From the NCBI GenBank assembly GCA_965214995.1, contig CBDCCT010000002.1, positions 4,526,001 through 4,590,000 of the forward strand: 64,000 nt of DNA, read 5' to 3'. Under the pieces are notes generated by a model, which was given only the letters and a program-made list of their open reading frames with translations, was not told where the DNA came from and ran no database searches. Below are positions 41,912-49,770 of the stretch, in pieces (position 1 is the first letter of the stretch; each line of letters begins with the position of its first letter). Position numbers and translations under genes: made by a program. This stretch comes from CBDCCT01 sp965214995 (GTDB taxonomy: Bacteria; Deinococcota; Deinococci; Deinococcales; Trueperaceae).

Positions 41912-43057
41912 TTAAAGCGCGGGCAGCACCTCGAAATCTATCTCGGGCTTCGCCGCCAACATCGCCGCGGCGTCGGGCTCGCGGATGATGGCGTACAAAG
42001 AATCACGTTGCGCGGGTTTGAAACCCGCGTCCACAATCTGCCGGACGATTTCGCGCTCGCTGGTCGAGCGGTTCTTGGCCCCGGCCTGCGAGACGACGTT
42101 CTCCTCCAACATGGTCGAGCCGAAGTCGTTAGCCCCAAAGTAGAGCGCGGTCTGCGCGACCTTGTAACCCATCGTCGGCCAGGAGGCCTGGAAATTGGGG
42201 ATGTTGTCCAGCACGAGGCGGCTCACGGCCAGGTTTTGCAGGTATTCATGCGCGCCCGCGCCCGGCACCTTGCCCTCGATGCGGACGCCCTTGGTCTGGA
42301 GCGTCCAGGAGATAAAGGCCGAAAAGCCGTTGCCGTACTCCCGCAAAGATTCGTCCTGCTGCGCGCGCACCCGCATCATGCTCTCGACGCGCTGCTCACG
42401 CGTCTCACCAAAGCCAATCACCATCGTGGCGGTGCTGTAGAGTCCCAACGACTGCGCCTCGCCCATGACGCGCAGCCAGTCGTCCGTTGAGATACGCGCC
42501 GGGGAGATGCGAGCAGCGTGCCGCACCTCGTCCACCAGCATCTCGCCGCCGCCGCCAGGGAGACCGTCGAGACCCGCTTTTTGGAGTTCCTGTAACACTT
42601 CTAACGTGCTCATCCCCGTGAGTTTCGCCATCCCCTTTATTTCTTCGGGCGAAAAAGCCTCGAGCCGGATCGTCGGGTGGTGCGTTCTGAGGTGCCGCAA
42701 CAGGTCGGTGTACCAGCCGAAGTCGAGATATGGGTTCACCCCGCCCTGCATGAGGATGCGGGTGCCGCCGACGGCCTCCAACTCGCGCACCTTGTCGCTG
42801 ATTTCCTCATAAGAAAGCGTATAGGCGTCCTCTTGGCGCTTCGTGCGGTAGAAGCCGCAAAAGGCGCAGCCCACGTTGCAGACGTTCGAGTAGTTGATGT
42901 TGCGGTCGATGAGGTACGTGACCCGCTCGGGGTCGGTCCGCTCGAGCCGCGCCGCGTGCGCCGCCCCGGCAAGTTCGAAGAGAGGCAGGTCAAAAAGCGC
43001 CACCGCCTCCTCAAAGGTCAAGCGCGCGCCGGAGTGGGCTTTCTCGAGTATCGTCAT
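41912..43057 (-). CDS. mqnC: Cyclic dehypoxanthinyl futalosine synthase
   Basis: A 381-residue radical SAM enzyme that closes dehypoxanthine futalosine in menaquinone synthesis by the futalosine route. The iron-sulfur Cys residues are C60, C64 and C67 in CNVGCAFCGFY. Further family features are MQGGVNPYLDFGWYTDLL, EAFSPEEIKGMAKLTG and LDGLPGGGGEMLVDEVR. It differs from MqnE, also in this window, in the GGVNP block. The gene stands alone, 15 kb from mqnE-mqnA, with TAGACT six bases before its ATG and no ribosome site. Confidence 0.94.
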   Translation of the reverse strand: MTILEKAHSGARLTFEEAVALFDLPLFELAGAAHAARLERTDPERVTYLIDRNINYSNVCNVGCAFCGFYRTKRQEDAYTLSYEEISDKVRELEAVGGTRILMQGGVNPYLDFGWYTDLLRHLRTHHPTIRLEAFSPEEIKGMAKLTGMSTLEVLQELQKAGLDGLPGGGGEMLVDEVRHAARISPARISTDDWLRVMGEAQSLGLYSTATMVIGFGETREQRVESMMRVRAQQDESLREYGNGFSAFISWTLQTKGVRIEGKVPGAGAHEYLQNLAVSRLVLDNIPNFQASWPTMGYKVAQTALYFGANDFGSTMLEENVVSQAGAKNRSTSEREIVRQIVDAGFKPAQRDSLYAIIREPDAAAMLAAKPEIDFEVLPAL

Positions 43058-43063
43058 GAGCCG

Positions 43064-43069
43064 AGTCTA
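43064..43069 (-). promoter_or_regulatory. TAGACT -10 box, leaderless-type, mqnC
   Basis: TAGACT on the minus strand, six bases before the ATG at 43057. Confidence 0.55.
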
Positions 43070-43295
43070 GCACCGCGAGGGTTCTTTCACTGTTGGCGAG
43101 GCGCGTTCTGAGTTTGGGGTGACGAGACCGTAAAGATTCTGTGAGCGCGTCGTTGGGCGTGTGTTCACCCTTAGCGGAGAAGGTGAGGCTAGGATGGTGG
43201 AGGGGCGTCGCCCGCACAAACCATCCGCTCGAGCCTCAAATCTTACACACGCACGCTTTTATAGACCCTCGGCAGGGTCGCGGAAAGGAAACCGT

Positions 43296-44054
43296 ATGAA
43301 ACGACTCACAGCTTTAGCCTCTTTCATCCTGCTCTTCGGAACGCTCGCTTTTACGCAGCCGCCCACGCCGACGATTTACGAACCCTTTGGGGGGGCGGGG
43401 CTCGAGCTTGGCCGTTACGAACCCGTCGAAGGTTTTGAAGCGGGCGTGAATGACGCGGAGGTCGGCGGGAACATCATCCTCCAGATTGACCAGCCCCACG
43501 ACAGGGCGGTGGACGTGGTTTTGGTCGGGCCGGACGGTTATAGGCAGTCCGAGGCGGTCCAAGGAGAAGCGCTGTTCGAGCGCCTGCAACCCGGCGTGTA
43601 CGCGCTCGCCGCCACCGCGGGCGGGCTCCAGCCCGTCATCGGCAAGGTCGAGGTCGTGCTCGGGCGCAACGCCCCGGTCACGCTGACACTCAACCGGACT
43701 TTAAGCGCCCCCTACGAGGCGGGCGTGTTTGACTACGAACCTTACGGCGGCTTTGAGAGCACCACCGGACCCGCCGAAACCACCGAAACCGCAGAGGAAA
43801 CCGTAGGCACGGGCAGCCTGAGCGTTCAGGTGGTCACGGGTGCGGGGGATGTTGAGCCCGTCTCGAGCGTAACCGGCCCCGACGGCTACTCTGAAGATTT
43901 CACCACCGACACCTCCTTGGAGGGCCTCGCCCCCGGCGCGTACACCGTCGCCGCCACCGCCGAGGGCCACAGCGTGACCCAGGGCGTGATTGAAGTTCGT
44001 TCCGGCGAAAAGGCGAATGTGGTAATAAAGCTCGAGCCCCTGCCGAGCGAGTAG
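43296..44054 (+). CDS. Exported protein with two carboxypeptidase-regulatory-like repeats
   Basis: The 252-residue protein has a signal peptide (LTALASFILLFGTLAFTQ). Two related modules follow: residues about 55-135 with VGPDGYRQS and ERLQPGVYALAATAGG, and about 170-252 with VTGPDGYSEDF and EGLAPGAYTVAATAEG. The repeated phrases LxPGxYxxAATAxG show internal duplication of a transthyretin-like beta-sandwich. Between them lies a Thr/Glu-rich linker. Probably an envelope structural protein. The ATG at 43296 follows AAAGGAAA. Confidence 0.75.
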   Translation: MKRLTALASFILLFGTLAFTQPPTPTIYEPFGGAGLELGRYEPVEGFEAGVNDAEVGGNIILQIDQPHDRAVDVVLVGPDGYRQSEAVQGEALFERLQPGVYALAATAGGLQPVIGKVEVVLGRNAPVTLTLNRTLSAPYEAGVFDYEPYGGFESTTGPAETTETAEETVGTGSLSVQVVTGAGDVEPVSSVTGPDGYSEDFTTDTSLEGLAPGAYTVAATAEGHSVTQGVIEVRSGEKANVVIKLEPLPSE

Positions 44055-44081
44055 CCCTCCCTTAGAGCCTCCAGACCTCCC

Positions 44082-44112
44082 AAGCCGAGCCGACGCGCTC
44101 GGCTTTTCTTTT
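44082..44112 (+). terminator. Terminator of the repeat protein gene
   Basis: Arms AAGCCGAG and CTCGGCTT with an eight-base loop, followed by TTCTTTT, 27 bases after the stop. Confidence 0.85.
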
Positions 44113-44331
44113 GGGCCGGATACCGCCCGAACCTCGTTCGGGGGGCGCAAATTTGACTCTGGCGGATTTTGTGTCAAGCCGGTTAAGTTGGTTGTGTTGC
44201 TCTTCAAAATTTCCCAACCTCCTTGAGCGGACGCACAAACAGGGGGTTGGGGATGGGGCCTTTCAGCGCCCGTTTTTAAGCGTTAGCCAAACCCTTTACC
44301 CCGCCCACCCGACTTTGCTACACTCCTCTAA

Positions 44332-44434
44332 GCCCCGTCGGCTCAGCGCGGTGGCGACCCTCGAACCTGGTCAGGTCGAAAGAAGCAGCCATAAGGGGTG
44401 ATCGTCAGGTGCCGCTGATTACCGGCGGGGTTTT
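44332..44434 (+). ncRNA. ffs: Signal recognition particle RNA (4.5S-type)
   Basis: The SRP helix 8 hallmark is present: GGTCAGGTCGAAAGAAGCAG, with GGTCAGG and AAGCAGC forming the Ffh-binding internal loops around a GAAA tetraloop. The ends pair perfectly: CCCCGTCGG near 44333 with CCGGCGGGG near 44423 (one G-U), then CAGCG with CGCTG. The 3' side runs into TTTTG, consistent with termination. A TTTACC/TACACT promoter (-10 at 44319-44324, spacer 18) puts the start near 44331. The RNA works with Ffh and FtsY in co-translational targeting. The short length is the small bacterial form without an Alu domain. Confidence 0.92.
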
Positions 44435-44662
44435 GTCGCGTTAACAAGATGCGGATGACGGAACTCGTTCTGAAGTGACGCAAAAAGCTGACGGCGGCCT
44501 TGTCGCGGTTTGTTTGATAGAACATCCCCCCACACAAGCCGACAGTCGGCAGGAGGGGCGGGACGACGCTCGAGAAACCGTCGCCACGTACTATTTTGAT
44601 GAGGATGACAGCGCCCGCTATCAGGTTGCACCCAACGTAAGCCGCAGAGCTTTCTAACCCAA
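44435..44662. other. Non-coding stretch after ffs
   Basis: No supported gene. A plus-strand frame at 44475-44657 (60 codons from a GTG without ribosome site) has an end, YYFDEDDSARYQ, that looks protein-like and could be a gene remnant, but the evidence is too thin to call it. Confidence 0.3.
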
Positions 44663-45541
44663 TCAGTGCCCCAACCGCCCCAACGTCTCCTCAATAGACC
44701 GCACATAACCACCGCCAAAAAGTAGGGCGTGAATCAGCAACGGGTAGAGGCTGTACACGTCGCGGCGCGTTTCAAAACCCTTCCGGACGGGACGCAGCGC
44801 GCCGTAAGCGTCCCAAAAGGGCCGCCCAAAAGAGTTGAAAAGCGCAATGTAAGCGAGTTCCATGTCGGCGTCGGCGTAGTAGAGGGAGGGGTCCAAAAAG
44901 CCGGTGACGCGCCCCTCTTGCGCCAACACGTTGCTCGTCCACACGTCGCCGTGGATGAGCGAGGGGTGGGGCGGTTCGTCCAAAAACGTGGGGAGGTGCT
45001 CGGCCAAGCGCCCCACCCTCTCCCCCACTCTTTCGGGCAACGCCCCGGATTGAAGCGTAAGGCGGGTCATGTAAAGCAGGCGGTGGTCGCGGAAAAAGTT
45101 TATCCAAGAAGCCGTCTGCGGGTTGGGCTGCGGCAGGGGGCCATTGAGCGTGTCATGGTCAAAGCCGTAAGCGTCGGCGCGTATGTTGTGGAGCGCGGCC
45201 AGAAGTTCGGCAGCGTGCCGTTCGGCGGCGGGCGAAAAGCGGCTCTCGCCGGGGAGGTTTTCGAGCACGAGCAGCGCGTCCGAATCAAAAAGCACCTCGG
45301 GCACGGGCAGCGCGCTTTTTTCTTTCAAGTAGCGCAGCATGGCGGCCTCGAGCCCCAAAGAAGCGCCCTCTTTATCGTCCACTTTGGCGACCATCACACG
45401 ACCGTCCGCCAGCGCCACCCGGTACACCAGCGCGATGCAGCCGCCGTGCAAGCGCGTGAGGCTCTTTGGGCGGGAGCCGAGGGCGGACTCGAGCCGCGCT
45501 TCTAAGGTCGGGCCGGTCGGGGAGGGGGATTTGTGTGGCAT
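44663..45541 (-). CDS. Fructosamine kinase-family protein
   Basis: A 292-residue kinase of the fructosamine-3-kinase/aminoglycoside phosphotransferase fold, which phosphorylates sugar adducts on glycated amino groups so that they decompose. Visible blocks are the Gly-loop-like LHGGCIALVYRV, the ATP-binding Lys in VMVAKVDDKE, the catalytic SLIHGDVWTSNVL and the metal-binding FLDPSLYYADADMELAYI. I use the ATG at 45541, which begins MPHKSPS; it has TATCCT six bases upstream. The 35 additional codons in frame upstream lack support. Confidence 0.88.
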   Translation of the reverse strand: MPHKSPSPTGPTLEARLESALGSRPKSLTRLHGGCIALVYRVALADGRVMVAKVDDKEGASLGLEAAMLRYLKEKSALPVPEVLFDSDALLVLENLPGESRFSPAAERHAAELLAALHNIRADAYGFDHDTLNGPLPQPNPQTASWINFFRDHRLLYMTRLTLQSGALPERVGERVGRLAEHLPTFLDEPPHPSLIHGDVWTSNVLAQEGRVTGFLDPSLYYADADMELAYIALFNSFGRPFWDAYGALRPVRKGFETRRDVYSLYPLLIHALLFGGGYVRSIEETLGRLGH

Positions 45542-45547
45542 AAGCCA

Positions 45548-45553
45548 AGGATA
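45548..45553 (-). promoter_or_regulatory. TATCCT -10 box, leaderless-type, fructosamine kinase gene
   Basis: TATCCT on the minus strand, then six bases, then the ATG at 45541. Confidence 0.5.
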
Positions 45554-45657
45554 ACGCGGGTGGGCGTAATGAGACGGCGAAAGGGGCGTCCGGCTCTCGT
45601 TCTCGTCCCCCTTTGTGGGTACACTGACGCGGGAGGTGGGGCACATTGGGAGGTTCT

Positions 45658-46068
45658 ATGCTGACGTTTTTGGTTCTTTTCTTTTTCTCAAGCCTTTTTA
45701 CCGACCTTTTTACCGAGCCTCAACCCCACCGGCTCGAGGTCACCATGACCGCCTATTCGTCCCACCCCGAACAGACCGACAGCACGCCCCGCATCACCGC
45801 CACGGGTCAAAAGGTGCGCCCCGGCATCGTCGCGGTGAGCGAGGATCTGCTGACTACCCAGCTCCCTTTCGGGACCAAGGTGCGAATCGTAGACATCCGC
45901 GACGACCCCGGACGTTGCGGCGGCTTTAATAGCGGCACCGTGTTGGAGGTGCAAGACGTGATGCACGAGCGCAAAGAGAATCAGGTGGACGTGTGGATGC
46001 CCAGCGAAGCCAAGGCCGAGGGCTGGGGCACGTGCGTGGTGACGCTCGAGGTGGTGAGCTACGACTGA
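45658..46068 (+). CDS. 3D-domain (double-psi barrel) exported protein
   Basis: A 136-residue protein with a hydrophobic N-terminal segment (MLTFLVLFFFSSLFTDLF) acting as signal or anchor. The 3D domain follows: VTMTAYSSHPEQTDSTPRITATG, then GIVAVSEDLL, LPFGTKVRI and a late VWMPSEAKAEGWGTCVVTLEV. Asp residues and fold match MltA-type lytic transglycosylases and YorM/Rpf-like 3D proteins, so a peptidoglycan-related role is likely. The ATG has GGGAGG seven bases upstream. Confidence 0.85.
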   Translation: MLTFLVLFFFSSLFTDLFTEPQPHRLEVTMTAYSSHPEQTDSTPRITATGQKVRPGIVAVSEDLLTTQLPFGTKVRIVDIRDDPGRCGGFNSGTVLEVQDVMHERKENQVDVWMPSEAKAEGWGTCVVTLEVVSYD

Positions 46069-46114
46069 GCCCCAAACATTGACTAAGCCTCAAACGCGAG
46101 CTGGAAGCGCAAGG

Positions 46115-46120
46115 TAGGAT
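46115..46120 (+). promoter_or_regulatory. TAGGAT -10 box, leaderless-type, esterase gene
   Basis: TAGGAT, five bases, then the GTG at 46126. Confidence 0.45.
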
Positions 46121-46125
46121 AGCGT

Positions 46126-47022
46126 GTGAGCACCACCCAACCCCCCGCGCCCCCACCTGAACCCAATGTCTCGCCCTCGCGTGTTGAAAAGATTTTTGAT
46201 TTTGAGGGGAGCTTGCCGACTCGAGCCCTCTACCTCTACCTGCCCGCGGGCTACGACGAGTCGGGCGCGCACTACCCCGTCCTCTACATGCACGACGGCC
46301 AAAACCTTTTTGAGGCGTTCGTGGAGGATTCTTACCTTGGCTCGTGGCGGGCGGACGAGACGGCGGACAGGCTCATCCGAGCCTCGCGGATGCGGCCTTG
46401 CGTCATCGTCGGGGTGAGCAACGGCTCGGAGGCGCGGCTGGCGGAGTATCTGCCGCCGTATGCGTCGTACACGCTTCCGGTACCCAAAGGAAAGCGCAAA
46501 GGTAAGGGGCGCAAAATCCCTCTCAAACCCTTGCAGGGCCGCGCCGACGAGACCTTTGCGTACTACCGCGACGAAATCGCGCCCTTTGTCGCGGCGAACT
46601 ACCGCGTCTTGACGGGCCGCGAGCACACCGCCACGGGCGGCTCGTCGTTGGGCGGGCTTTTTTCGACCTATATTGCCTGGGAGCACCCCGAGTTCGCGCG
46701 GGGTCACGCGATCCTCTCGCCGTCGTACTGGATCACCCGCAACGGGGGGGGCGAGATGGAAACCGTCGAACGCCTCCGCAGGGGCAAACCGCGCGACCTG
46801 CGGCTCTGGCTCGACAGCGGCACGCAGGACAGTCCCGGCAAGGGCGACGACGGGATGGCGGATACGCAGGCGGCGAGGGACGCGCTCCTTAAGAACGGCT
46901 TTGAGGAAGGCCCCGACTTCCGTTACTATCTCGACGAGGGCGCGACGCATCACGAGGACGCCTGGGCCGCGCGCTTGCCGGGGATTTTCGAGTTTCTTTT
47001 TCCACCCGAAGAGGTAGGTTAG
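46126..47022 (+). CDS. Cytoplasmic esterase (esterase D/enterochelin-esterase type)
   Basis: A 298-residue alpha/beta hydrolase. RALYLYLPAGYDESGAHYPVLYMHDGQNLF is the classic entry of the Esterase_D-like family. The nucleophile lies in TGGSSLGGLFSTYIAW, the acid in RLWLDSGTQDSPG and the His in GATHHEDAWAARLP. There is no signal peptide. Relatives hydrolyse trilactone siderophores, glucan acyl groups or phosphate esters. A second, distantly similar esterase gene lies 33 bases downstream and the two are probably co-transcribed. Confidence 0.85.
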   Translation: MSTTQPPAPPPEPNVSPSRVEKIFDFEGSLPTRALYLYLPAGYDESGAHYPVLYMHDGQNLFEAFVEDSYLGSWRADETADRLIRASRMRPCVIVGVSNGSEARLAEYLPPYASYTLPVPKGKRKGKGRKIPLKPLQGRADETFAYYRDEIAPFVAANYRVLTGREHTATGGSSLGGLFSTYIAWEHPEFARGHAILSPSYWITRNGGGEMETVERLRRGKPRDLRLWLDSGTQDSPGKGDDGMADTQAARDALLKNGFEEGPDFRYYLDEGATHHEDAWAARLPGIFEFLFPPEEVG

Positions 47023-47055
47023 GACCATGCTGAAACCAGGAATGTCGAGACCGTC

Positions 47056-47793
47056 ATGCTAAGACGCTATGAAGTCCTCCACAGCCCCGCCGTGGGCCGC
47101 GACATGCAGGTCTTGGCCTACGGGCACTACGGCGCGCCTTTGATAGCCTTTCCGTCGGGGGGTGGGAAGTTTTACGATTTCGAGGGCAACGGGATGGTTG
47201 AGGCGGTGGCCCCTCTTATTGAGCACGGCAAGCTCAAAATCTATTGTCCTGAGAGTGTGGACCACGAGTCGTGGCTAAATCACGGCATCGACCCGCACTG
47301 GCGCGCGGTGCGGCACGGAGCTTACGAAGACTTCATCCTCAAGGACCTCGTCCCGGCCATCCGCCAAGACTGCAACGACCCGCACCTTAAGATTGGCTTG
47401 ACGGGCTGCTCAATTGGCGCGTATCATGCCGCCAACTTCGCGCTCAAACATCCCGAGACCTTTCACTACGCGCTCTGTTTGAGCGGACGCTACAATTTAG
47501 AGGCGCTTTGCGGCCCCAGCGATTCAATGGGGGTCTACTTCAACAACCCGCTGGCTTACGTTCCCAACCTCCACGGCGAGGCTTTAGACCGCGCGCGCGG
47601 GACGCACCTCGCGCTGGTCTGCGGTCAGGGGGCGTGGGAGGGCAAATGTCTGGCCGATACAAACCGTTTGGCCGACCTCTTGAGCGAAAAAGGCGTCTCG
47701 CACGAGCGTGATGTTTGGGGCTTGGATGTAGAGCATCACTGGTACTGGTGGCGGCGGCAGTTCGCGCATCATATGAACCGGGCGCTGGGGTAG
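47056..47793 (+). CDS. Esterase-family alpha/beta hydrolase
   Basis: A 245-residue protein of the putative-esterase (COG4947-like) group. It has a strand-rich start (MLRRYEVLHSPAVGRDMQVLAYGHYGAPLIAFPSGGG), the nucleophile Ser in GLTGCSIGAYHAANFA and a probable His in GLDVEHHWYWWRRQFAHH. The GCSIG elbow with Cys before Ser is a hallmark of this group. There is no signal peptide. The substrate is unknown; adjacency to the previous esterase and the treZ-treY genes hints at carbohydrate-ester chemistry, which is inference only. Confidence 0.8.
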   Translation: MLRRYEVLHSPAVGRDMQVLAYGHYGAPLIAFPSGGGKFYDFEGNGMVEAVAPLIEHGKLKIYCPESVDHESWLNHGIDPHWRAVRHGAYEDFILKDLVPAIRQDCNDPHLKIGLTGCSIGAYHAANFALKHPETFHYALCLSGRYNLEALCGPSDSMGVYFNNPLAYVPNLHGEALDRARGTHLALVCGQGAWEGKCLADTNRLADLLSEKGVSHERDVWGLDVEHHWYWWRRQFAHHMNRALG

Positions 47794-47994
47794 GCGGGGC
47801 GGGTGACCAAACCGGATACACGTTGAAGGCGTGCCAAAGCTAAATTTCGCGGGGTGCCCTCACGTATTTTAAAGGGAACAGGGTGGCATGAGCCGTCGCT
47901 TATGCTGGCGGGGGTGTGCCTGTGGTCATCGCAGGCCTAAGAAAATCATAGGTAACCGTCGGTGCTGCCGGCTGAACAACGTGAGAGGACTTTT

Positions 47995-49770
47995 ATGGTG
48001 AACAGTGACGAGCCGACGCTAGGGGCGTTGGTCGAGAAGAACGGCGTGCGTTTTCGCGTCTGGGCGCCCGTGACGGAGCGCGCGGAGGTGGTGTTGGAGC
48101 CCTCCGGCGAGGGTCACGCGATGGAAAAAGAGGGCGACTACTTCACCCTCTTTTTAGAAGGTGCCGAGGCGGGCACCCGCTACCGCTACCGTTTGGACGG
48201 TGAACGGACATTTCCCGACCCGGCCTCGAGGTTCCAGCCCGAGGGCGTCCACGAGCCCTCGCAGGTGGTGGACCCGAACGCTTATGAGTGGAACGACGCG
48301 GGCTGGCAGGGGGTGCCGCAACAGGATTTAGTTTTTTACGAACTCCACGTCGGCACCTTTTCGTCCGAGGGCACCTACGAGGGGGTGCGGCAAAAGCTGC
48401 CTTATTTGAAAGGCTTGGGCGTTACCGCCATAGAACTCATGCCGCTGGCCGACTTCCCCGGCGAGCGCGGCTGGGGCTACGACCCGGCGGCTTTTTTCGC
48501 GCCCTCACGCGCCTACGGCACACCCGACGAGCTGCGCCGTTTGGTGGACGACGCGCACGCGCAGGGGCTGGCGGTCTTTCTCGACGTGGTGTACAACCAC
48601 TTCGGCCCCGACGGCGCTTACTTGCCCGCTTATAGTCCCTTCGTGTTTACCGATAGGCACCATACGCCCTGGGGGCAGGCAATTAACCTAGACGGGCAAG
48701 GTTCGGAAGGCGTGCGGAGGTTCTTCTTAGAAAACGCCCTTCACTGGCTCCGCGAGTATCACTTTGACGGCTTCAGGCTCGACGCGACCTTTGCGCTTAT
48801 TGACGACTCGCCCAAGCATTTTCTGGTCGAGCTTTCCGAAGTTGTCGAACAGGTGCCCGGCTGGCGCAGGCTGCTTGTCGCTGAAGACCCGCGCAATATG
48901 CGGGCGCTGCTCGAGCCCCGCAATAAAGGCGGCTACGGCCTAGACGCGGTCTGGGCGGACGACTTTCACCACCAGATGCGGCGGCGGCTGGCGGGCGACA
49001 AGCACGGGTATTACCAAGACTTTAGCGGCACCTCGGAAGACATCGCCGCCACGCTCCGCCAGGGCTGGTTCTTTAGCGGTCAGCATTCAGCAAACGAAGG
49101 CGGGCCGCGCGGCACCGACGCCGTGGGGTTGCCCAAAGAAAGCTTCGTCCTCTGCATTCAGAATCACGACCAAATCGGCAACCGTCCGCAGGGCAACAGA
49201 CTCTCCGACGACGTGTCCCCGGCTGCTTTCCGCGCGGCGAGCGCGGCGCTCCTTTTTGCGCCCGAACTGCCCCTCATCTTTATGGGTCAGGAGTGGGGCG
49301 CGGACACGCCCTTTCAGTTCTTCACCGACCATAACGAGGAACTCGGCAAGCTCGTGTCAAGGGGCCGCAAGGAAGAATTCAAAGACTTCCCCGGCTTCGG
49401 CGGCGAGGTGCCCGACCCGCAGGATGAGGCAAGCTTTCTAAGGAGCAAGCTCGAGTGGGACGAGCTAGACGTGTCCGGGCACGCCAAGACGCTTCAGCTT
49501 TACAAAGATTTGCTCCGTACGCGGCGGGGTTTATCAGGCGATTTTACGGTTCAGCCGAGCGCGGACGGGCTCGTACTGAAGCGTGGGCGGCACGTGCTGG
49601 TTGTGGCGCTAGAAGAAGGCGCGCGTTTGCCGTTGGAGGAGGTGGGGCAAAACGTGCGCTGGCAGACTGAAGATGGCGCCTATACGGATGACCCCAAGCC
49701 CGCGCGCGTGGAGGGGAACGAGGCGCATTTTGAGGTGCCGGGGGCGTTGCTTTTGGAGGTGAACGCATGA
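47995..49770 (+). CDS. treZ: Malto-oligosyltrehalose trehalohydrolase
   Basis: A 591-residue GH13 enzyme that releases trehalose from maltooligosyl trehalose. An N-terminal CBM48-like domain (GVRFRVWAPVTERAEVVLE) precedes the barrel. Barrel landmarks are RGWGYDPAAFFAPSRAYGTPDELRR, LDVVYNHFGPDG, the nucleophile Asp in FDGFRLDATFA, the acid Glu in LVAEDPRN and the third acid in IQNHDQIGNR. The ATG at 47995 has GAGAGGAC; 11 earlier in-frame codons are not used. The stop overlaps treY by four bases. The gap 47794-47994 contains only a short GCCTG/CAGGC inverted repeat near 47930. Confidence 0.95.
   Translation: MVNSDEPTLGALVEKNGVRFRVWAPVTERAEVVLEPSGEGHAMEKEGDYFTLFLEGAEAGTRYRYRLDGERTFPDPASRFQPEGVHEPSQVVDPNAYEWNDAGWQGVPQQDLVFYELHVGTFSSEGTYEGVRQKLPYLKGLGVTAIELMPLADFPGERGWGYDPAAFFAPSRAYGTPDELRRLVDDAHAQGLAVFLDVVYNHFGPDGAYLPAYSPFVFTDRHHTPWGQAINLDGQGSEGVRRFFLENALHWLREYHFDGFRLDATFALIDDSPKHFLVELSEVVEQVPGWRRLLVAEDPRNMRALLEPRNKGGYGLDAVWADDFHHQMRRRLAGDKHGYYQDFSGTSEDIAATLRQGWFFSGQHSANEGGPRGTDAVGLPKESFVLCIQNHDQIGNRPQGNRLSDDVSPAAFRAASAALLFAPELPLIFMGQEWGADTPFQFFTDHNEELGKLVSRGRKEEFKDFPGFGGEVPDPQDEASFLRSKLEWDELDVSGHAKTLQLYKDLLRTRRGLSGDFTVQPSADGLVLKRGRHVLVVALEEGARLPLEEVGQNVRWQTEDGAYTDDPKPARVEGNEAHFEVPGALLLEVNA

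Noticed and set aside
44475..44657. 60-codon frame after ffs
   Set aside because: No ribosome site, no recognisable domain; only the last third looks protein-like. Noted as a possible remnant.
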